DNA of 64,000 nt from positions 32,129 through 96,128 of the forward strand of contig SVTK01000011.1 of assembly GCA_015063805.1 (NCBI GenBank), written 5' to 3'. A program made the translations under genes and the position numbers. Numbering within the stretch: the stretch's first letter is position 1; the number at the start of each line of letters is the position of its first letter. Below the pieces are notes generated by a model, which was not told the origin of the DNA, did not search any database, and saw only the letters and a list, made by a program, of their open reading frames with translations. Of this stretch, positions 59,039 to 64,000 are shown one piece after another. Origin of the DNA: Oscillospiraceae bacterium. Its GTDB lineage: Bacteria > Bacillota > Clostridia > Oscillospirales > CAG-272.

Positions 59039-59614
59039 TCAGCGTGTTTCAAGGACGAAGAAAAACGGAGAAGTAGGCGAATTGACAATTTTGATCTGGG
59101 TCACGCAAATTTGACGGCGGTCAAGGGTGGCAAAATACTCGGTGAGCATCTTCCCCTCAGCCTCGCCCTCGGCGTGCCCGGGATAAACGGCGATCAGCAG
59201 GATGCTGTCCTCCCCCAGCAGGGAGATGGCGGCCTCCACGGCGGGCATGGTAGTCTGGCGCATGGTGGTCAGGGACTTGTCCCCGCCGGGCAGATAGCCC
59301 AGGTTGAACATCCCGGCGCGGATGGGCCCCTCCACAAACTCCCGCACCCGATGGTGGGAAGCGCAGATGAGCGTCGTATTGTCGGGACATCCCTCGGCCT
59401 CCAGGGTCTTCTTCGAAGACTCCAGGGCAGCGGGCTGGATGTCGAAGGCCCAGACCTTGCCCTCGGGGCCCACGGCTTTGGACAAAAAGGCCGTATCGTG
59501 GCCGTTGCCCATGGTGAAGTCCACCGCTCGGTCACCCTCGCGCAGGTGCGCGAGGATGAACTGCTTCTGCAGGGCCAGCAGGTCGAGCATATGGTTGTTT
59601 TTGTTGGGTTTCAC
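59039..59614 (-). CDS. mnmM: MnmM/YtqB-type tRNA methyltransferase
   Basis: Class I SAM methyltransferase (191 aa) of the YtqB family, shown in Bacillus to methylate nm5s2U34 to mnm5s2U34. It has AVDFTMGNGHDTAFLSKAVG (SAM loop), WAFDIQPAALE, FNLGYLPGGDKSL and LLIAVYPGHAEG. The start is a GTG adjoining the rpe stop codon (TAAGTG), so it is coupled to rpe. MnmE, which acts earlier in the same pathway, is 8 kb away. Confidence 0.85.
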   Translation of the reverse strand: MKPNKNNHMLDLLALQKQFILAHLREGDRAVDFTMGNGHDTAFLSKAVGPEGKVWAFDIQPAALESSKKTLEAEGCPDNTTLICASHHRVREFVEGPIRAGMFNLGYLPGGDKSLTTMRQTTMPAVEAAISLLGEDSILLIAVYPGHAEGEAEGKMLTEYFATLDRRQICVTQIKIVNSPTSPFFFVLETR

Positions 59615-60280
59615 TTAGTTAATTGCCTCACGCAGCTTGGCAATGCCCTCGGAGAGAGGCACGCCGGGCATAAACATAGAGGAGGAGCCTGCCACGAAAA
59701 TGTTGGCACCGGCATCGCTCATCTTGCGGGCATTCTCGAAGGAAACGTTGCCGTCCACCTCGATGTCGATGTGGCCGTAGCCGTTGCTGTCCAGGTAGTT
59801 GCGCAGACGGGCGATCTTCTCCAGGGTCTGGGGGATCAGCTTCTGTCCGGCGTAACCGGGGTTAACGGTCATGATGAGGATACCGTCCAGGTCGGGCAGA
59901 ATCTCGTCAAGCACGTTAAGGGAGGTTGCGGGGTTGAGGGCGAGCATGGCCTTGGCGCCCTTGGAGCGGATCAGTGCCAGCGCGCGCTGAATATGGGTAC
60001 AGGCCTCGGCATGGATGGCCACATAGTCGCCTTCACCGAACTCAAACCAGTTGAGCTTGTTGTCCACATCCGACACCATCAGGTGCAGGTCCAGGGGAAT
60101 GGAGCTTGCCTTGTGCAGCTTCTTGATGTAGTCGGTACCCAGGGTGAAGTTGGGCACGAACACGCCGTCCATAATGTCAATATGCAGATACTCGATGCCG
60201 CAGGCCTCCATATCCCGGATATCGTTGCCCAGGTTGAGGAAGTCAGCACACATCATGGAGGGAGAAATCATCTTTTTCAT
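59615..60280 (-). CDS. rpe: ribulose-phosphate 3-epimerase family
   Basis: TIM-barrel epimerase (221 aa) interconverting ribulose 5-phosphate and xylulose 5-phosphate. Motifs: SPSMMCADF, LHIDIMDGVFVPNF (metal and catalytic Asp), LDLHLMV, ILIMTVNPGYAGQ, DIEVDGNVS and FVAGSSSMF. The sequence is close enough to allulose-6-phosphate epimerases that the sugar may differ, and the polyol-type dehydrogenase upstream makes a peripheral sugar pathway possible. Start follows AAAGGAT. Confidence 0.85.
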   Translation of the reverse strand: MKKMISPSMMCADFLNLGNDIRDMEACGIEYLHIDIMDGVFVPNFTLGTDYIKKLHKASSIPLDLHLMVSDVDNKLNWFEFGEGDYVAIHAEACTHIQRALALIRSKGAKAMLALNPATSLNVLDEILPDLDGILIMTVNPGYAGQKLIPQTLEKIARLRNYLDSNGYGHIDIEVDGNVSFENARKMSDAGANIFVAGSSSMFMPGVPLSEGIAKLREAIN

Positions 60281-60326
60281 ATCGTTATTTATCCTTTGCT
60301 ATCATTTAAAGTATTCCGGGGGAAAC

Positions 60327-61310
60327 TTACATCACAATCATAACCTTGTTGAAGAATTCCTTGCGGTCGCCCATAAGGTCAAAAGCGGCGCGGGTCTCTT
60401 CCAGGGGATAGGTATGGGTGATGAGCGCCTTGGCGTTCAGTGCACCGCTGGCCATTGCCTCAAGGGCTGCCTTCCAGTCGTTGATGCGGCTGTTGTAGGA
60501 AGAGTTCCAGGTGCCCGACAGGGTCAGCTGCTTGCGCAGAATCTGCTGGTAAACGGGCTGGGGAATGTCCATGTCGCGGGCGGCGTTGCCCATGAGCACC
60601 AGACGTCCGAAGGGCTCGGCAGCGGCGATGGCGCCCTGCAGAGCGGAGGGAGCGCCTGCACCCTCGATGACCACGTCATAGCGTACGCCCTCTGCCTGGC
60701 GGGTGAAGCCCATCTGCTCGGCGAAGGCCAGCTTGCGCTCGTCGATGTCTGCATAAGCCACAGAAGCGGCACCCATGCTCATGGCCCACTGGCCGAGCAT
60801 CAGACCGATGGGGCCAGCGCCAAATACCAGCACGCGCTCGCCGCCCTTGAGGTTGGCGCGCATGACGGCGTGACGGGCAACAGCGGCGGGCTCGCACATA
60901 GCGGCTTCCTCGAAGCTCAGTCCTTCGGGAGCGGGAATGAGGTTCCAGACCTTAACGGCCAGGTATTCCTCCATAGCACCGTCGCGGCGGGAACCGTAGT
61001 AGTCATAGTCAGCGCAGAGAGGATACTCCTCCTCGGCACACATGGCGCACTTGCGGCAGGGCAGCAGGGGGAACACAGCAGCGTGAGTCCCGATCAGTGC
61101 GGGATCCTCAGCGTCGACAACCTCACCTGCGAACTCGTGGCCGAGCACCAGGGGGAAGTGATAAACCTTACCTGCGAAAACACGGGGCACATCGGAACCG
61201 CAGATACCGGCGGCACGAACACGAAGAATTACCTCATCCGCCTCACGGGTGGGCATGGGACGCTCTTCGACGACAAGTTTATTGGTTTCAGTCAGAACAA
61301 CAGCTTTCAT
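60327..61310 (-). CDS. zinc-dependent polyol-phosphate dehydrogenase-like
   Basis: Medium-chain dehydrogenase (327 aa) similar to galactitol-1-phosphate 5-dehydrogenase. The catalytic zinc region AGICGSDVPRVFAGKVYHFP, then LGHEFAGEVVDAED; structural-zinc Cys in LPCRKCAMCAEEEYPLCADY; nucleotide loop FGAGPIGLMLGQWA. Substrate is not certain. Start follows GAGGAGG. First of an operon with rpe, mnmM and the carboxypeptidase; no PTS genes are nearby. Confidence 0.82.
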   Translation of the reverse strand: MKAVVLTETNKLVVEERPMPTREADEVILRVRAAGICGSDVPRVFAGKVYHFPLVLGHEFAGEVVDAEDPALIGTHAAVFPLLPCRKCAMCAEEEYPLCADYDYYGSRRDGAMEEYLAVKVWNLIPAPEGLSFEEAAMCEPAAVARHAVMRANLKGGERVLVFGAGPIGLMLGQWAMSMGAASVAYADIDERKLAFAEQMGFTRQAEGVRYDVVIEGAGAPSALQGAIAAAEPFGRLVLMGNAARDMDIPQPVYQQILRKQLTLSGTWNSSYNSRINDWKAALEAMASGALNAKALITHTYPLEETRAAFDLMGDRKEFFNKVMIVM

Positions 61311-61350
61311 GTCTAAAATCCTCCTCTAAAGAGATAATATTTTTTCACCA

Positions 61351-61379
61351 TAATTATACACGTTTTTTCCTGCAATTTC
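61351..61379 (-). promoter_or_regulatory. promoter of the dehydrogenase-rpe operon
   Basis: TTGAAA (61379-61374) and TATAAT (61356-61351), 17-bp spacer. Confidence 0.75.
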
Positions 61380-61570
61380 AAGAGGAAAGACAAGAATTTT
61401 TGAGGTTTCCCATTTTGCTGTGATAAATTCATAACAAGCAGACAAAAACAGGAGAAACAGCACAACAAATGGAGAAAACTCCCCGCCCTCTCTCCCCTTC
61501 CAACATTCGTCAGCCATACTTTTCTCCCCCGCGGGCAGACTATGACCATTCCAACGAGAGGAGTGATCCC

Positions 61571-62062
61571 GTGCGGCCCCAAACCGTCCGTCTGCCCGAC
61601 GACCTGCGCACCGCCCTGCGCTGTTTTTGCGGCGCGGCGCTGACCCTGCTGATCCTGCTGGGCGGTCTTCGCCCCGAGCCTCCTGCCGTGACCGTGGGGC
61701 TTCCTCTGCAGGCTTGCTCCCTCTCGGACGACCTGGAAGCCGACCTGCTGGCCCGTGTCCTTGCGGCGGAGGTGGGGGAGTGCAGCTACGGCACCCAGGC
61801 AGCCTACGCCGCCATGCTCCTCAACCGTGTTGCCGATCCCCGCTTCCCCGGCGGGCTGGGGGGGGTAATCGCCGAGGCCGGGTTGTCCGCCGAGACGGGC
61901 GAGATCCCCCAGCGCTGCCGCCGTGCCGCCCGGGCGGCTCTGTTGGGGGTGGACCAGACCGGCGGGGCCCTCTACTGCTTCCCTACCCGGGATCGGGCTG
62001 CCGCCGCCCTCTTCGCCGACCGCATCACCCTGCGGCTGGAGGATATGGTCTTCGCGAGATAA
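61571..62062 (+). CDS. SleB-like cell wall hydrolase
   Basis: Secreted or anchored hydrolase of 163 aa. A membrane helix (CFCGAALTLLILLGGL) precedes a hydrolase_2/SleB-type domain: LLARVLAAEVGECSYGTQAA with the catalytic Glu, then YAAMLLNRVADPRFPGGLGG and a C-terminal QTGGALYCFPT. It is a likely lytic transglycosylase acting on peptidoglycan. Start: GTG 61571 sits 7 bases after AGAGGAG; an ATG at 61469 would add 34 non-typical residues. Confidence 0.8.
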   Translation: MRPQTVRLPDDLRTALRCFCGAALTLLILLGGLRPEPPAVTVGLPLQACSLSDDLEADLLARVLAAEVGECSYGTQAAYAAMLLNRVADPRFPGGLGGVIAEAGLSAETGEIPQRCRRAARAALLGVDQTGGALYCFPTRDRAAAALFADRITLRLEDMVFAR

Positions 62063-62084
62063 GCTGCCCCTCCACCGGCACGGC

Positions 62085-62113
62085 TTGACAACTCCATTTA
62101 TGTATGATACACT
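62085..62113 (+). promoter_or_regulatory. promoter of the lipoprotein gene
   Basis: TTGACA (62085-62090) and TACACT (62108-62113), 17-bp spacer. Confidence 0.75.
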
Positions 62114-62163
62114 ATGTTCGAGAGTTTTTCTATTCCGCCGCATATGCGAAAAGGAGATTGACA

Positions 62164-63021
62164 ATGGAAAAAAGGATCTGCACATTGCTTCTCACCCTCT
62201 GCCTTACCTTTACCGGCATTCTACTGACATCCTGTACCGAATCCGCGTCCGAAGTTACACCCGAGACTACACTTGCACCTCCGCCTGATACCATACCTGA
62301 AACCACGCCAAAGACCACAGCGGAAGAGCTTCTGCGAACGGCTTCCGAAAAATTCGCCGCATTGGAATCCTACGCCGCAGTGAAGACAACAGCAACCTCC
62401 GCAACCATGGCGGAAACCACCTTTGATATGGTCGAAACAATGGATCTGAAGATCAACCGCGCAACGCCTGTCCCCACCGCATTCCTCCGCTCCGAGTCAT
62501 CGGATTCAACGGGTCGGTTAATCTGGATAGATCAATACTATGATACAGATTGGGTATATCGGGAAACCCATGAAACTAATGTAAACTCTGCCACCCAGTA
62601 CCGGTACAAGCAAGATACATCCGGCAGCAATCACGAATTTGGCTTCCGTGATGTCCTGCAGGCTCTTCCCGCCGAACTGATTGCCGATGTCAAGCCCATG
62701 AAAAATGGGGACGGCTCCCACACCGTTTCCCTGACGGTACCCGCCGATGCTTTTGTACAGATATACAGTGAACTGGCGGAAGAATTCTCTATCATGGATG
62801 AAGCCAAGGCCGGTGACGCCAAGGTGGAGATCGTCGTAACGAAGGAAGGCTATTACAAGGAATACAAAATCAATTTTGCCGTAACGGGAACTGTAGACGG
62901 CGAAAATGCTCTGCTCTCGGTGACGGTAGAAATCGTGTTCGACAACCCCGGCGCCCCCGTGGAAGTCACACTGCCGGAGGGATATGAAGCTTTCCCCACC
63001 GCGCAGGTCCGCCCTGACTGA
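62164..63021 (+). CDS. DUF6612-like lipoprotein
   Basis: Lipoprotein of 285 aa: lipobox LLTSC (Cys24), then a Thr/Pro-rich linker (residues 30-55). The mature domain (AEELLRTASEKFAALESYAA, MVETMDLKINRA, WIDQYYDTDWVYRET, VEIVVTKEGYYKEYKINFAV) fits LolA/LppX-like folds as in DUF6612, which bind hydrophobic ligands. The assignment is tentative. Start follows AAAGGAGA. Single gene with promoter and terminator. Confidence 0.6.
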   Translation: MEKRICTLLLTLCLTFTGILLTSCTESASEVTPETTLAPPPDTIPETTPKTTAEELLRTASEKFAALESYAAVKTTATSATMAETTFDMVETMDLKINRATPVPTAFLRSESSDSTGRLIWIDQYYDTDWVYRETHETNVNSATQYRYKQDTSGSNHEFGFRDVLQALPAELIADVKPMKNGDGSHTVSLTVPADAFVQIYSELAEEFSIMDEAKAGDAKVEIVVTKEGYYKEYKINFAVTGTVDGENALLSVTVEIVFDNPGAPVEVTLPEGYEAFPTAQVRPD

Positions 63022-63073
63022 GATGAGCTTTTCCCCGGTTGAGAAGATAGAGCTCGCGAGATAAAAACATTTT

Positions 63074-63110
63074 GGGAGGTGCCGCGCATTATGCGCGGCA
63101 CCTCCCTTTG
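63074..63110 (+). terminator. terminator of the lipoprotein gene
   Basis: GGGAGGTGCCGCGC-ATTAT-GCGCGGCACCTCCC followed by TTTGG. Confidence 0.75.
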
Positions 63111-63159
63111 GGGTCACGGAAAGCTCGCTACCTTTTTTCTCTGAAATCTCTCATCTTCA

Positions 63160-63200
63160 AAAAAACGCCCCGGCAATCTCGTTTTGAGAATGTCGGGGCA
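63160..63200 (-). terminator. thrS terminator
   Basis: GCCCCGACATTCTC-AAAAC-GAGATTGCCGGGGC followed by GTTTTTTT on the minus strand. Confidence 0.85.
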
Positions 63201-63240
63201 CTGTTTTGATTGGACTTCCTCGGATATCCCGTTATTGGTC

Positions 63241-64000
63241 TTATTTGCGCTTCTCAGCAACCTCAAGTACAGCGTCAGCCACGAACTGATCCACAGGGAT
63301 CGCGCCCATGTCGCCGGCCTTGCGGGAACGGACAGCCACGGTACCGTCCTGCATTTCCTTGTCACCAATGATGAGCATATAAGGCACCTTATCCAGCTGT
63401 GCGGAACGGATCTTGTAGCCGATGGTCTCGTTGCGGCCGTCGATCTCCACACGCATTCCCACGTTGTCCAGCTTCGCCTTGACCGCCTTGGCATATTCCA
63501 TCTGCTCGGGGCCAAAGGGCAGGATCTTGATCTGAGTGGGGGCCATCCACATGGGCAGAGCGCCGGCGTACTTCTCGATGAGGTACGCGAGGGTGCGCTC
63601 GTAGCAGCCGAGGCTGGTGCGGTGGATGATGTAGGGATGAACCTTCTTGTCATCGCGGTCGGTGTACTCCATGCCGAACTTCTCAGCCAGCAGCATGTCG
63701 ATCTGGATGGTGACGATGGTGTCTTCCTTGCCGAAGACGTTCTTGTACTGGATGTCCAGCTTCGGGCCGTAGAAAGCGGCCTCGTCGATGCCGATCTGGT
63801 AGTTGACGCCCAGATTGTCCAGGATCTCGCCCATGATGCGCTGAGCCTCGTTCCACTGCTCAGCCGTGCCCTCATACTTGTTGTTGGGGTTGGCAGGATC
63901 CCACTGGGAGAAGCGGAAGGTGCAGTCCTCCAGCATGCCGACGGTGTCAAGCACATACTTGGCCAGCTCCAGACAGCCGCGGAACTCCTCCTCCAGCTGA
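63241..64000 (-). CDS. thrS: threonyl-tRNA synthetase, 3' part
   Basis: C-terminal 252 codons of ThrRS; the gene continues past the window end. It holds the end of the class II core (YGPKLDIQYKN, HRTSLGCYERTLAYLIEKYAG, motif 3) and the anticodon-binding domain (MAPTQIKILPF ... YKIRSAQLDKVPYMLIIGDKE). Nothing looks interrupted. The 5' part, including any T-box, lies outside. Confidence 0.96.
   Translation of the reverse strand, partial: QLEEEFRGCLELAKYVLDTVGMLEDCTFRFSQWDPANPNNKYEGTAEQWNEAQRIMGEILDNLGVNYQIGIDEAAFYGPKLDIQYKNVFGKEDTIVTIQIDMLLAEKFGMEYTDRDDKKVHPYIIHRTSLGCYERTLAYLIEKYAGALPMWMAPTQIKILPFGPEQMEYAKAVKAKLDNVGMRVEIDGRNETIGYKIRSAQLDKVPYMLIIGDKEMQDGTVAVRSRKAGDMGAIPVDQFVADAVLEVAEKRK

Noticed and set aside
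1..64000. CRISPR arrays, prophage or integrase genes
   Set aside because: No spaced direct repeats, no cas genes, no phage structural genes and no tyrosine or serine integrase were seen; the only transposase is the RAYT at 36405.

Overview
The window is a stretch of a bacterial chromosome that reads as a member of the Clostridia (Bacillota), most likely an Oscillospirales/Ruminococcaceae-type anaerobe. The signs are two T-box riboswitches, G+C-rich genes behind near-consensus sigma-A promoters with 17-bp spacers and AGGAGG-type ribosome binding sites, pyruvate:ferredoxin oxidoreductase, indolepyruvate:ferredoxin oxidoreductase, a NifS/NifU/Rrf2 iron-sulfur locus, meso-diaminopimelate dehydrogenase, and Clostridia-typical families (CD1247-like, DUF1292, DUF4349, DUF6062, PFL/UPF0210, DUF1538 with P-II). 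No respiratory chain, phage or CRISPR genes are seen. The species cannot be named from this sequence.

Layout. 1-9.9 kb: a probable 6S RNA, DUF1292, a CapA-like lipoprotein, an LDH/MDH-family dehydrogenase, T-box-controlled valS, a DUF4349 lipoprotein, and a ppa / CoaX-like / ECF S-component operon. 10-18.4 kb: nifJ, an A+T-rich regulator-plus-lipoprotein cassette flanked by a duplicated aldolase 3' end, small lipoproteins, a flavin reductase and tRNA-Arg(ACG). 18.4-30.8 kb: gdhA, a SorE-like dehydrogenase, nifS-nifU-metF-rrf2, an MBL-fold hydrolase, an XRE regulator, efp with a CD1247-like gene, carD behind a leader terminator, ddh and an M19 dipeptidase. 30.8-44 kb: DUF6062, two tandem TIM-barrel epimerases, a SLOG protein, metA, comM, a second cassette (RAYT transposase plus HAD hydrolase) flanked by a duplicated comM 3' end, then a T-box operon iorA-iorB-paaK and an ACT-PFL pair. 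44-54.4 kb: DUF1538 transporter-like protein with a tandem P-II protein, an aconitase-family hydratase, a GDPD lipoprotein, and the conserved block rpmH-rnpA-yidD-yidC-jag-mnmE. 54.5-64 kb: DIP1984, PHP hydrolase, a membrane-anchored XRE protein with MgtC, a sugar dehydrogenase/rpe/mnmM/DD-carboxypeptidase operon, a cell wall hydrolase, a lipoprotein and the 3' part of thrS.

How the genes work together. Central anaerobic carbon and nitrogen flow is represented by NifJ, the LDH/MDH-like enzyme, GdhA and Rpe. Iron-sulfur assembly (NifS/NifU with an Rrf2 regulator) serves the many Fe-S enzymes encoded here. IorAB and PaaK sit behind a T-box whose specifier reads UGG (Trp) by direct comparison with the valS T-box. 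This points to tryptophan-starvation control and so to a biosynthetic arylacetate-to-amino-acid route.

The most unusual signal is the pair of independent A+T-rich cargo islands placed immediately after the stop codon of a housekeeping gene, each closed on the far side by a diverged second copy of that gene's 3' end (13.9-15.0 kb and 36.3-37.6 kb). One carries a RAYT-type transposase whose own reading frame contains two perfect, inverted REP-like hairpins. A dispersed palindrome family with three copies, each just after a gene, is the other recurring structure.
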